64,000 nt of DNA from an uncultured Desulfovibrio sp. (GTDB lineage: Bacteria > Desulfobacterota > Desulfovibrionia > Desulfovibrionales > Desulfovibrionaceae): assembly GCA_913063155.1 (NCBI GenBank), contig CAJXYU010000005.1, positions 62,001 through 126,000 on the forward strand. The letters run 5' to 3'. A model generated the notes under the pieces. The model searched no databases and was not told the origin of the DNA. It saw only the letters and a program-made list of their open reading frames with translations. Below are positions 38,466-46,920 of the stretch, piece after piece (position 1 is the first letter of the stretch; each line of letters opens with the position of its first letter). A program made the position numbers and the translations under genes.

Positions 38466-40073
38466 ATGAAAGTCACCTTTCTCGGAGCGGCCCGAACCGT
38501 CAGCGGCTCCTGTTACATTCTCGAGCATGAAGGGACCAGGTTCGCCGTGGATTGCGGCATGCACCAGGGCAACAGGGAAATCGAGAGTCGGAACGAAAAC
38601 GTCAAGGCGTATGACGCCAAGCATATAGATTTCATTCTGATAACCCATGCCCATATCGATCACAGCGGCCTTTTGCCCGCAATGGTGGGCAGGGGATACA
38701 CCAATCCCGTCTATTGTACGGCCGCCACCAGGGACCTGCTGGAGATCATGTTGCTGGACAGCGCCCATATCCAGGAGATGGAGGCTGAATGGGCCAACCA
38801 GAAATCCAAGCGCAAGGGCGGGCGGCTTGTTTTACCCCTTTATACCATCGGTGATGCGGAGAGGACAGTGCCCTTGCTGGCTTCCGTCGAGTACGGCAAG
38901 GCATTTGAGCCGGCGCCGGGTATCAGGGTGACCTATCACGATGCCGGGCACATTCTCGGCTCGGCATTCATCGAAATCGAATACGAGCAGGACGGCAAGG
39001 CTACCAAGATCGTTTTTTCCGGTGACCTGGGCAGGCCCGAACAACTCATAGTCAACGCTCCCAGCGAGCTGGACTGCGCGGATTACCTATTCATGGAATC
39101 CACCTACGGCAACCGTGACCACAAGGACGCGGAGAACAGCCTGAACGAGCTGGCCGAGGCCATAGACTATTGCTACAAGAACAACGGCAAGGTGGTCATT
39201 CCCGCCTTTGCCGTGGAGCGGTCCCAGCAGCTCATCTATTCGTTGTTCCTGCTTCGCAAACAGGGTAAGCTGCCCGATGACATGCCCGTGTATCTGGACA
39301 GCCCTCTCGCCATCCGGGCCACGGAGGTCTTCCGCAGGCATCCTGAGTTTTTTGATCAGGAAACAACCGAGTACCTCCAGAACGGCGAAAATCCTCTGGA
39401 TCTGCCCAACCTTCATTTTACGGAGAGCCGGGAGCAGTCCCAGGAAATCAATGCTCGCCAGGAGCCAGCCATCATTATTTCCGCCAGCGGCATGGCCAAC
39501 GCGGGGCGTATCAAGCATCACTTGCGCCATAACCTCTGGCGACCCAATTGCTGTGTGGTCTTTGTAGGCTGGCAGGGCGTGGGAACCCCCGGTCGCAAGA
39601 TCGTCAACGGCGCCAAAAAAATCAGAATTTTCGGCGAAGACATTGCCATCAAGGCCAGGGTTTTGACTATTGGCGGCTTTTCCGGCCATGCGGGACAGTC
39701 CGAAATGATCGAATGGCTGGAGGGTATGCGCGGCAAACCGGTCAAGATCGTGTTGGTGCACGGAGAAGCAGAGGTCCAGAAGGCGTTCGCGGAATTGCTG
39801 ACCAGGGAATTCGGCTTTGAGGTCCATATTCCGGAATACATGGAAGAGCTCGGACTGGAGCCGGGCAAGGAGCTGGCTCCCATGGTGGATATGGCTGTCG
39901 CCCGTCCAAGAGTGGATTGGGACTTCCTGCTTCATGATTCCGATAAGCTGTTCGAGGAGCTCAAGGTCCGCATCAAATCCATTCAGGATCGTGCCTGGGT
40001 GGACCAGGTGGAAGCTCGTGACAGGCTGTTGGATCTCAACCGGTCTTTGTCGGAACTCATCTCTGAGCTGTAG
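38466..40073 (+). CDS. MBL-fold/beta-CASP RNA-processing-type hydrolase
   Basis: A 535-residue metallo-beta-lactamase protein with the zinc motif HAHIDH (61-66), DAGHILGS, the FSGDLGRPE motif and the beta-CASP insert. C-terminal SGMANAGRIKHHL and GGFSGHAGQSEMIEWL complete the CPSF73/YSH1-like arrangement. Family members cut RNA as endonucleases or 5'-3' exonucleases. The start is the ATG at 38466 with CGGAG six bases ahead. The first gene of a run with rsmD, coaD and miaA, it fits an RNA-metabolism context. Confidence 0.9.
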   Translation: MKVTFLGAARTVSGSCYILEHEGTRFAVDCGMHQGNREIESRNENVKAYDAKHIDFILITHAHIDHSGLLPAMVGRGYTNPVYCTAATRDLLEIMLLDSAHIQEMEAEWANQKSKRKGGRLVLPLYTIGDAERTVPLLASVEYGKAFEPAPGIRVTYHDAGHILGSAFIEIEYEQDGKATKIVFSGDLGRPEQLIVNAPSELDCADYLFMESTYGNRDHKDAENSLNELAEAIDYCYKNNGKVVIPAFAVERSQQLIYSLFLLRKQGKLPDDMPVYLDSPLAIRATEVFRRHPEFFDQETTEYLQNGENPLDLPNLHFTESREQSQEINARQEPAIIISASGMANAGRIKHHLRHNLWRPNCCVVFVGWQGVGTPGRKIVNGAKKIRIFGEDIAIKARVLTIGGFSGHAGQSEMIEWLEGMRGKPVKIVLVHGEAEVQKAFAELLTREFGFEVHIPEYMEELGLEPGKELAPMVDMAVARPRVDWDFLLHDSDKLFEELKVRIKSIQDRAWVDQVEARDRLLDLNRSLSELISEL

Positions 40074-40082
40074 GAGCGTGAT

Positions 40083-40643
40083 TTGAGAATTGTAGGAGGC
40101 GAATTCAAGGGGCGCAGGCTCAAGACCTGTGAAGGCCCTGGATACAGGCCTGCCACCCACAAGGTGCGCGAGGCCATCTTTTCCATGCTGCAGGCGCGCG
40201 GCATGGATTGGAGAGGCGCACGAGTGGTGGACATGTTCGCCGGAAGCGGCAGCCTGGGCGTCGAATGCCTGAGCCGTGGGGCGGAACTGGCCTGGTTTGT
40301 GGAAAAGAACAAGAAGGCGGCCGGCATCATTCGTTCCAATCTCAAGGAACTGGGAGTGACCGGCAATCAGTACAAGGTGTTTACCAAAGACTTGTTTTCT
40401 GTGTTATCCAAAAGTCCGGACATACCGTTTGATCTTGGTTTCATCGATCCGCCGTACGGCAAGAACCTGTTGCTTCCCGCCCTGGAAAAGGCGTTGGAGA
40501 ACAACTGGTTCGCCCAAGGTGCGTTTATTCTGGCCGAAGTGGAGGCGCAGGTTCACGCTCCCACGGAAGGGCCCTTGTCCGCGCTGAACCTTTTAACCGA
40601 TCGTGAATACGGTCAGACAAGGATTTTGTTATGGCGGAACTGA
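40083..40643 (+). CDS. rsmD: 16S rRNA (guanine(966)-N2)-methyltransferase
   Basis: A 186-residue methyltransferase. It begins LRIVGGEFKGRRLKTC, has VVDMFAGSGSLGVECLSRGA as the SAM-binding motif I and FIDPPYG as the catalytic DPPY motif. RsmD modifies G966 in the small subunit. The start is a TTG at 40083, preceded by GGAG. Its end overlaps coaD by 13 bases, the conserved rsmD-coaD pairing seen in many bacteria. Confidence 0.95.
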   Translation: MRIVGGEFKGRRLKTCEGPGYRPATHKVREAIFSMLQARGMDWRGARVVDMFAGSGSLGVECLSRGAELAWFVEKNKKAAGIIRSNLKELGVTGNQYKVFTKDLFSVLSKSPDIPFDLGFIDPPYGKNLLLPALEKALENNWFAQGAFILAEVEAQVHAPTEGPLSALNLLTDREYGQTRILLWRN

Positions 40644-41146
40644 ACCCCAGGCTTGCGGTCTATCCTGGCACGTTTGATCCCGTTACCAAGGGGCATGTGA
40701 GCCTGACCAAGCGGGGCCTCAAAATATTTGACCAGGTGGTGTTCGCCGTCGCCCGGAGCACCCCGAAAAACACCATGTTCACTCTGGAGGAGCGGGTTGA
40801 GATGGCCAGGGAGGTCTTTGCCGACGAGCCCAACGTGATCATCGAGCCTTTCGATGGCCTGCTTATAGACTACGCGGCCCGGCGTGGGGCGGGGTCCATC
40901 CTGCGCGGACTGCGCGCAGTCTCCGACTTTGAATACGAATTTCAGATGGCGCTTATGAACCGCCGGCTGGACCGTGAAGTCCAGACCGTGTTCCTCATGA
41001 CCGATTTCAAATGGATGTATCTCAGTTCCACCATCGTCAAGGAAGTGGCCAAGCATGGCGGCAACATCAAGGGATTGGTCCCTGAGGTAATCATTCCCAA
41101 GGTTTATGCCCGGTTTGCCGAGCTCAACGCTCTGGAAGAATCCTAG
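40631..41146 (+). CDS. coaD: phosphopantetheine adenylyltransferase
   Basis: A 171-residue enzyme of coenzyme A synthesis that adenylates 4'-phosphopantetheine. The nucleotide-binding YPGTFDPVTKGHVSL segment (T/HxGH type), GLLIDYAARRGAGSILRGLRAVSDFEYEFQMALMNRRL and LSSTIVKEVAKHGG motif are all present. It overlaps rsmD and is followed by miaA after three bases. Length is slightly above the usual 160 because of the C-terminal tail. Confidence 0.97.
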   Translation: MAELNPRLAVYPGTFDPVTKGHVSLTKRGLKIFDQVVFAVARSTPKNTMFTLEERVEMAREVFADEPNVIIEPFDGLLIDYAARRGAGSILRGLRAVSDFEYEFQMALMNRRLDREVQTVFLMTDFKWMYLSSTIVKEVAKHGGNIKGLVPEVIIPKVYARFAELNALEES

Positions 41147-41149
41147 ATC

Positions 41150-42079
41150 ATGGCCGACAAACCTTCGATTCTCTGCGTTTTGGGGCCCACGGGCACCGGG
41201 AAGACTGCGGCGGCCATCGCCGTTTCCAAGCGTTTGCCGGGCAGCGTCATTAATTTCGACTCCCGTCAGATTTATCGCGATTTTCCGATCATAACGGCTC
41301 AACCAGATGATGGGGAACAGGCCGCCTGCCCGCATCTCATGTACGGTTTCCTGGAGACGTCTGAGAAAATGAATGCGGCCAGGTTCGTGGACATGGCCCA
41401 TGGAGCCATCGCCGAAGTGCTGAGCCGGAATCGACTGCCCATGCTTGTTGGTGGCACTGGTCTGTATTTACGGTCCCTGCTGCAGGGCATCGCCCCCATT
41501 CCTGAGATTCCCGGGGAGATTCGGGCGGCTGTATTGAGCCGACTCAAGGACGAAGGGCCGCAGGCGTTACATCGGGAGTTGACCGAGGTGGACCCGGACT
41601 ACGCGGCCAGGATTCATCCCAACGACAGCCAGCGTAACGCCAGGGCCGCGGAAGTGTATGCCGCAACAGGCAAGACCATGACCTGGTGGCATTCGGAAGA
41701 GCATTACAAGACCCCGTATCGATATCTCAAGGTGGGGATGAAGATTCCTTTGGATGACCTTACGCCCAAGCTGGCGGCACGCATCGACGTTATGCTGGAG
41801 CATGAGGCCTTGCAAGAGGCCCGGGCTGCCTATGCGAAGTGCCCGGACCCGGAAGCACCGGGCTGGACCGGAATCGGCTGCGCCGAACTGTTGGCCTATA
41901 TCCGGCGGGAGATGAGTCTGGCCGAGGCCAAGGAGAAATGGGTCAAAAATACCAGGGCCTATGCCAAACGTCAGATGACTTGGTTCAAGAAGGAAAAGGA
42001 CATCGAGTGGTTCGCGCCGGGCGACAACGAAGCCATCGCCTTACGGGTGGAACAGTGGCTTGCCGAGGGCGGCTGTTGA
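41150..42079 (+). CDS. miaA: tRNA dimethylallyltransferase
   Basis: A 309-residue enzyme that adds dimethylallyl to N6 of A37 in UNN-decoding tRNAs. The P-loop LGPTGTGKTAAAI, the substrate segment VINFDSRQIYRDFPIITAQP and the VGGTGLYLRSLLQGIAP block are typical. The C-terminal RAYAKRQMTWFKKEK motif is also present. It is the last gene of the MBL-rsmD-coaD-miaA run. The 92 bases to the convergent sixA-like gene hold no clear terminator. Confidence 0.96.
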   Translation: MADKPSILCVLGPTGTGKTAAAIAVSKRLPGSVINFDSRQIYRDFPIITAQPDDGEQAACPHLMYGFLETSEKMNAARFVDMAHGAIAEVLSRNRLPMLVGGTGLYLRSLLQGIAPIPEIPGEIRAAVLSRLKDEGPQALHRELTEVDPDYAARIHPNDSQRNARAAEVYAATGKTMTWWHSEEHYKTPYRYLKVGMKIPLDDLTPKLAARIDVMLEHEALQEARAAYAKCPDPEAPGWTGIGCAELLAYIRREMSLAEAKEKWVKNTRAYAKRQMTWFKKEKDIEWFAPGDNEAIALRVEQWLAEGGC

Positions 42080-42171
42080 AAGAACGTGTAGTGTTGCTGG
42101 AACGGTGAATAGGCACGGAGTGGCGTTTTCGTGCGTTGCTGATCCGTCTCGACTTCAGCTTCTTCCCTTGG

Positions 42172-42666
42172 TCAGCTGCTTTGCATCAGGTTCAGGAATT
42201 TGGGCGGCAGCATCCAGTCCAGGACGCCGCGCCGATGCTGGGCCTCGAGGCTGATACGCAAGATTCCGCCGTTCTCTATACCGAAATGCAGGGTGGGCGG
42301 AACGTCCTGCAAAAGCATATAAGAGGCCAGGTTGTTGAGCGAGGGCAGGTGACCGGCTATGAAAATTGTCTGAGCTTCCCCGTATTCCATGACCAGGTCC
42401 AGACTTTTCTGGGGATCGGCCATGGGTTTGAATCTCTCGTCGCAGACGATATTCTGTGTGGGGTAGTCAACGGATTTTGCCACGATTTCGGCAGTTTGAA
42501 TGGAACGTGTCTTGGTGCTGGCGAAGATGACGTCGAACCAGAGACCGAGATGCTTGAGGATTGTGGCGCTTTTTTCGACCTGTTCCCGTCCCACCGGACT
42601 GAGCGGCTGTTCCGGATCGAGTTCCTTGGACAGGCTGGTACCGTGCTGCATCAGGTAAATCTGCAT
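42172..42666 (-). CDS. sixA: SixA-like histidine phosphatase
   Basis: A 164-residue member of the histidine phosphatase superfamily. The N-terminus reads MQIYLMQHGTSLSKELDPEQPLS: the catalytic histidine is in QHG rather than the usual RHG, a variant seen in SixA-like proteins. The STKTRSIQTAEIV block and the second histidine in IFIAGHLPSLNNLASYML are present. SixA removes phosphate from phosphohistidine proteins. The start is the ATG at 42666; a longer frame reaching 42750 is unlikely. The target is unknown. Confidence 0.88.
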   Translation of the reverse strand: MQIYLMQHGTSLSKELDPEQPLSPVGREQVEKSATILKHLGLWFDVIFASTKTRSIQTAEIVAKSVDYPTQNIVCDERFKPMADPQKSLDLVMEYGEAQTIFIAGHLPSLNNLASYMLLQDVPPTLHFGIENGGILRISLEAQHRRGVLDWMLPPKFLNLMQSS

Positions 42667-42817
42667 GATTGGCTCCGTTGTTCGATTGATTGCGCAAATG
42701 TATAGTATCATACCTGGTCCGGCAAGGAGGCATATGAACGGCTTGCGCAAAAGTCCGGAGAAGGCTAAATCCGAAGTTGTTCATGAAAAGCTTACCTGCC
42801 ATGAAAGGCTCACATAA

Positions 42818-43753
42818 ATGAAGATAATCCCCGCAATTCGATATTTGTTGATGACCGCGCTGACGGTGACCGTATTGAGCGCCACCAGTGCTCAGGCCTT
42901 TCGAGGCTATGTGCAGCAGGCCGGCGATGTTTCCGTTTCCTGGGGCAACGGCGAGATAGCCGTGGTCAAGGATATGGAGGTGGATCCGGATAATTTTGAC
43001 GCCACTCACCAGACAGCCCTGGCCGTGCGCAAGGCTGCTGTAACCTCCCGCAGGCAGATGTTGGACGCCATTTACGGCATCCGCATCGATTCCACATCCA
43101 CGGTGGGGGTTTTCCTGTCCGAGGACGATCAGGCCGATGCCCGTGTACGCAGGCTGATTCAGAACTCCAAGCTTGAGCTGCCCGAGTTCCTGGACGGCAA
43201 GGGACAGCTCGTTGTTTCCGAGTCTCTCCGGGGCGAACTGGCTAAATTGGTGTTTCCCAGCACCATTCCTTTTCAGAGCGGGATTCCGCCCAAGCTGGAA
43301 CTCGGACTGGATAATCTGGCCGCCATGAATGCCATGGAACCCACCGGTATGGTGGCAGGGGCTGAGATGTATACAGGTCTGGTCGTGGACGCTACGACTT
43401 TGTTCGATGTCCAGCCCGCCCTGGCTCCTGTCATCTATGGCCGTGACGGAAAGGGTGTTTATGGCGCCTTCCGCGTGGGACGCACCAATGCCGTGAAATA
43501 TGGTGTGGCGGCCTATTCCACGACAGCCGACCCCATCCAGCTTCGATCTCGTGTGGGTGACCATCCCCTGGTGGTATCAGCCCTTGCCGTCGTCGGTGTG
43601 GGCAAAACCGATTTAATCATTTCCGGTGCGGACGCGGAATTGGCCCGCATGCTTCTGAAAGACCCCGCCGTTGCCGCTCAGTGTCGGGTGGTTATTGCCT
43701 TGGGGAAAAGTGTGGAGCCGGATGAAGATTTACAAGAGGAGATTCAGCCATGA
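42818..43753 (+). CDS. exported protein of unknown function (first of a pair)
   Basis: A 311-residue protein with a signal peptide (hydrophobic residues about 8-25, cleavage likely after TSAQA). The N-terminal portion DVSVSWGNGEIAVVKD, then ALAVRKAAVTSRRQMLDAIYGI, recalls LPP20 and FlgT-type periplasmic domains, but the match is loose. The rest has alternating strands and VGKTDLIISGADAELARMLLK near the end. Its stop overlaps the next exported gene by four bases (ATGA), so they are translationally coupled. The function is unknown; a flagellar or envelope link is inference. Confidence 0.75.
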   Translation: MKIIPAIRYLLMTALTVTVLSATSAQAFRGYVQQAGDVSVSWGNGEIAVVKDMEVDPDNFDATHQTALAVRKAAVTSRRQMLDAIYGIRIDSTSTVGVFLSEDDQADARVRRLIQNSKLELPEFLDGKGQLVVSESLRGELAKLVFPSTIPFQSGIPPKLELGLDNLAAMNAMEPTGMVAGAEMYTGLVVDATTLFDVQPALAPVIYGRDGKGVYGAFRVGRTNAVKYGVAAYSTTADPIQLRSRVGDHPLVVSALAVVGVGKTDLIISGADAELARMLLKDPAVAAQCRVVIALGKSVEPDEDLQEEIQP

Positions 43754-44643
43754 GGCTGCTGAAATATTTTGCATGTATAATTGTTTTTGTTTTGACTGCC
43801 GGACTGGCCCAGGCCCAGCCCGTGGAGGTCTTTGTTCCCTTTGAGGAGGGCATGACTTCCATGCAGCTTCGCCAGAAGGCCTCGGATGAAGCCTTTGCCC
43901 AGGCCGTGACAAGCATTGCTTTGAAACTGCTTCCGGGCCCTTTGGCAAAAGAGCGGCAACGGTTACTCAAAGACTATTTTTTGGAAAAGGCGGGCGGTTA
44001 CGTGCTGGGCTACAAGGAGATCTCCTCCTTTCGCGCGGAAGACGGACTGAACCTGACCATGGATGTGAACGTCAACCGCAAGGCTTTGCGCTCTGCGTTG
44101 CAGGATTTGGGTGTTTACTTCACGGTTTCCAAACCGCTTCCGGTCACCTTTCGCCACCAGGGTGAATTGGGTGACGAAAGTCTGCAGAAGATTCGTGATC
44201 TCATCCTGCTCACCGGTCTCAAGCGCGATTTGGACGTGCAGCCGGAATTTCTGCTGCAGCGTGAGGGGGAGAAGCTCTGGAAAGGGCGGCTCATCTTCGA
44301 AGGCCGCGACTGGGTTTCTATCAAGAAGGACATTCCCGAACTTTGGTTCGACCTCTGGAAGCGCTATTTCAACCGCAAGGAGTTGCGCGAGAGCGCTTCA
44401 TCCTCCACCAGGCTTCGCGTGACCGGATGGTTCACTCCGGACGGCGTGCAGGACTTCGATCGAGTGCTTCAGAGCTGGGTTTCGGCCGTACAGGAAGTGA
44501 AGCTGGTGGAAATGGAAATGCTTCCTTCCGGTGTCTCCGCCACATGGGATGTGCACGTCATCAACCAGGGGCTGCTCAAGGACCGGTTGGCGGCTTTTCT
44601 TCCCGGTCGTGGTCTGACCTTCGGCATAATGAACCAGGAGTAG
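43750..44643 (+). CDS. exported protein of unknown function, DUF2066-like
   Basis: A 297-residue protein with a signal peptide ending near AQAQP. Phrases RQKASDEAFAQAVTSIALKLL and LEKAGGYVLGYKEISSFRAEDGLNLTMDVNVNRKALRSALQDLGV resemble the DUF2066 pattern (repeated A-L helices, then a beta strand, then a hydrophobic helix), though I cannot confirm it. The C-terminus continues with beta-rich sequence. It overlaps the preceding exported gene by four bases and is six bases before the CDP-alcohol transferase gene. Confidence 0.72.
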   Translation: MRLLKYFACIIVFVLTAGLAQAQPVEVFVPFEEGMTSMQLRQKASDEAFAQAVTSIALKLLPGPLAKERQRLLKDYFLEKAGGYVLGYKEISSFRAEDGLNLTMDVNVNRKALRSALQDLGVYFTVSKPLPVTFRHQGELGDESLQKIRDLILLTGLKRDLDVQPEFLLQREGEKLWKGRLIFEGRDWVSIKKDIPELWFDLWKRYFNRKELRESASSSTRLRVTGWFTPDGVQDFDRVLQSWVSAVQEVKLVEMEMLPSGVSATWDVHVINQGLLKDRLAAFLPGRGLTFGIMNQE

Positions 44644-44649
44644 AGTGTT

Positions 44650-45246
44650 ATGTCGGCCATGATTCCGCGTGATACCATCTGGACCATTCCCAATCTCCTG
44701 ACCATCTCCAGGATTTTGCTCACGCCGGGATTTGTCATGGCCTATGTTGACCATCGTTTTGATCTGGCCTGGGGGCTTTTCGCCGTTGCCGGACTCACCG
44801 ATGCGTTGGACGGTTTTCTGGCCCGCATTCTCAAGCAACGCTCCCGTCTTGGAGCCATGCTTGATCCGTTGGCCGACAAATGTCTGTTGGTGACTTCATA
44901 CATCTGCCTGGCCATGCAGGGGTGGCTGCCCCATTGGTTGACTGTGCTTGTGGTCAGCCGGGACGCCATCATTATCGGTGGTTTGGCGTTGCTGCATTTC
45001 TGGGGGGTGGACATTAAGTCCCGAATCCAACCCATTTGGTCCAGCAAGGCCACCACCACGGCCCAGATTCTTCTGGTGCTTTTCATCATGATTCAGAAGA
45101 CGTTCGAGTTGAACTACAGTGTGCTCGAAACTTGGATCATTTCCTTGACCGCAGGGTTAACCGTGGTTTCCGGAGTGCATTACGTGCTTAAGGGATTCGG
45201 GTTCTTCGCGGAAGAGGTGGAGGAAGATCCTTGCAGGAAATGCTGA
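44650..45246 (+). CDS. CDP-alcohol phosphatidyltransferase (second in window)
   Basis: A 198-residue polytopic membrane enzyme. The CDP-alcohol signature is complete: DALDGFLARILKQRSRLGAMLDPLADK (about residues 50-77). It could make phosphatidylglycerophosphate, phosphatidylserine, phosphatidylinositol phosphate or cardiolipin; the substrate is not determined by the motif. Compared with the copy at 451-1035 it has a short C-terminal soluble tail ending in CRKC. It forms a unit with the two exported proteins upstream and ends at a strong terminator. Confidence 0.88.
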   Translation: MSAMIPRDTIWTIPNLLTISRILLTPGFVMAYVDHRFDLAWGLFAVAGLTDALDGFLARILKQRSRLGAMLDPLADKCLLVTSYICLAMQGWLPHWLTVLVVSRDAIIIGGLALLHFWGVDIKSRIQPIWSSKATTTAQILLVLFIMIQKTFELNYSVLETWIISLTAGLTVVSGVHYVLKGFGFFAEEVEEDPCRKC

Positions 45247-45255
45247 TCGATGATC

Positions 45256-45300
45256 AATAAAAAAGACCCGGGAAGCTCTGCTTCCCGGGTCTTTTTTATT
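45256..45300. terminator. bidirectional terminator, 21-base inverted repeat
   Basis: Bases 45256-45276 and 45280-45300 are perfect inverted repeats with core GACCCGGGAAGC and GCTTCCCGGGTC and A/T-rich ends, loop TCT. It ends the CDP-alcohol transferase gene on one strand and tatA on the other. Confidence 0.94.
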
Positions 45301-45310
45301 TTGTATCGAA

Positions 45311-45502
45311 TTAATCTTCTTTTTCAGTCTTCTTTTCCTTGGGAGTCACATCGATTTCGTCGGGCTCGCTGGTGGCCTTTTTGAAGTTGCTGATGGCTTT
45401 GCCGATACCGCCGCCGATTTCAGGCAGTTTCTTGGCTCCGAAGATGACCAGAACAATGAGCAAAATGATGAGAAGCTCCCAGATTCCGAAACCGCCGATC
45501 AT
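45311..45502 (-). CDS. tatA: Sec-independent translocase subunit TatA
   Basis: A 63-residue protein: an N-terminal membrane helix ([25 protein letters not shown]), the FG-x-KKLPE hinge, an amphipathic helix ([14 protein letters not shown]) and a charged tail. It forms the pore component of the twin-arginine pathway, used for folded redox enzymes such as hydrogenases and formate dehydrogenases. No tatB or tatC is adjacent. TatA/TatE cannot be separated from sequence alone. Confidence 0.95.
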   Translation of the reverse strand: MIGGFGIWELLIILLIVLVIFGAKKLPEIGGGIGKAISNFKKATSEPDEIDVTPKEKKTEKED

Positions 45503-45709
45503 ATATATCCTCCCAAAGTTGAATTCATTGATTTCTTGGTAGAGAGGCTATACACCCCCACAAAAGGGAGGTCAAGAACGGCGGGCTTTCTTACGGTTTT
45601 GCACCATGTTGGGGATATGTGGCTTTACAATCACCCGTGCGGAGCTTACACCTTTACCTTCAAAGTAAAATAACGTCGGACGTATTTGTCTTTCGTGATT
45701 CACGATACA

Positions 45710-46108
45710 ATGAAAACACTCCAAAGAATGCCTGCCGGCGGCTGCCGTTTTCATCTGCGGGGCCGGTGCCTTTATCCCGAACGTCTCAATCCGGGGTATA
45801 CCCGCGCATGGCGTTGCGAGGTGTTGGAAAGCTGGGAAAAGGTCTTTGACGACTTTTTGCGCCGGGCCGAAGCCTTCAATCTGGAGCAGCGTGAAGTCAA
45901 CGAGCTCTGGGCCACGCAGTTCGAACGGCTCACCAGGGGCGGAATAGACTGCCGAAAATATGAACATGATCCGAGCCGGGAACCTCCCGCCTGTATGCAT
46001 CTGTACGAGGGGCTGTGCATTCCGGCTTTGCCTGAATGCGAGGGAAGGTGCCGTCATTATGCAATCCGTGGACAGAACGACAAGCCTTGTCATGAGGAAC
46101 AGGAGTAA
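45710..46108 (+). CDS. cysteine-rich protein of unknown function
   Basis: A 132-residue protein with nine or ten cysteines and histidines spread over its length (CRFHLRGRC, WRCEV, DCRKYEH, CMHLYEGLC, CEGRCRHY). The pattern suggests a zinc- or Fe-S-binding fold but fits no motif I know. The start is uncertain: ATG at 45710 is chosen, but no strong ribosome site precedes it, and in-frame GTG 45695 and TTG 45686 exist. The next gene begins six bases after its stop, so the pair is probably cotranscribed. Confidence 0.68.
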   Translation: MKTLQRMPAGGCRFHLRGRCLYPERLNPGYTRAWRCEVLESWEKVFDDFLRRAEAFNLEQREVNELWATQFERLTRGGIDCRKYEHDPSREPPACMHLYEGLCIPALPECEGRCRHYAIRGQNDKPCHEEQE

Positions 46109-46114
46109 AACGCA

Positions 46115-46900
46115 ATGTTGATCTATTTCCCCGCCATGCATGTGGAGTTGTTGCCTGTGGAGCCCGTGGAGGGCGCTTTGTTTTTTGACCCCGGACTGGC
46201 CGACCAGAAACCGGTGAAAGGCTATTTCCGCCCGGAAGGACTGCCGGTGGGCGCTGCTCAGGGCCAGGCTTTGATCCGCGATTGCATGAACTTCGGTCGG
46301 CAGTTCAAGGATTCTTCCGAGATGGCGTTTTTCGGCATACACACTCCCGATGAGTATTTTGAAGAGTCGACGTCCTCCATCAAGGGCGAGCTTATGATGC
46401 GCCTCAAAGGGGAGACCAAGGCCGGGGAGCGGCCTGATGTGGCCAACGCACAGTTCACTCTCATGCTTGCCTGGCATCTGGAAGAAAGCCTCATCGAGGC
46501 GAAAGGACTTGAAAAGGGCGTGCGCGCCTCATGGGAAAAATTCGGTGAAACCCTGGGGATGGAAGAAGGAGACGATGATGATCGGGGCATGGCCCTGAGC
46601 AAGGTCATGAGCAGTGCCGCGCCCGGAAGCGACAGCGCCGTGTTTCCGTGGCAGCGGGTCATGGAGGCTTTGCCGGCGTTTTTGCCGAGCGACGCAGTGC
46701 TTGTGACCGGAGCTGGGGATGCATATGACGTTTGGCAGGAGTATGGTATCGAGTTTTTTTCTGTTCCTGATGAATTGAACCTTCCCGCTGGCGCCATTAT
46801 GGCCGAAGCCCCGGCCTGGAAGTTGGCCGGAAGAAAGGCTTTGCCTGAAAAACTACCCTGGGCCGCAAAGAGAGTGAAGGTCGCGGTTGTCAGGGATTGA
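46115..46900 (+). CDS. protein of unknown function
   Basis: A 261-residue acidic cytoplasmic protein. It begins MLIYFPAMHVELLPVEPVEGALFFDPGLADQKPVKGYFRPEGLP and contains a helical middle section (AQFTLMLAWHLEESLIEAKGLEKG) and an acidic run EEGDDDDRG. No signal, membrane helix or catalytic motif is visible. A GGAG site precedes the ATG. The neighbours are the cysteine-rich protein upstream (six-base gap) and a HAD phosphatase downstream (20-base gap), so it may form a three-gene unit. Function not assigned. Confidence 0.72.
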   Translation: MLIYFPAMHVELLPVEPVEGALFFDPGLADQKPVKGYFRPEGLPVGAAQGQALIRDCMNFGRQFKDSSEMAFFGIHTPDEYFEESTSSIKGELMMRLKGETKAGERPDVANAQFTLMLAWHLEESLIEAKGLEKGVRASWEKFGETLGMEEGDDDDRGMALSKVMSSAAPGSDSAVFPWQRVMEALPAFLPSDAVLVTGAGDAYDVWQEYGIEFFSVPDELNLPAGAIMAEAPAWKLAGRKALPEKLPWAAKRVKVAVVRD

Positions 46901-46920
46901 TACGAGAACAAGGAGACAGA

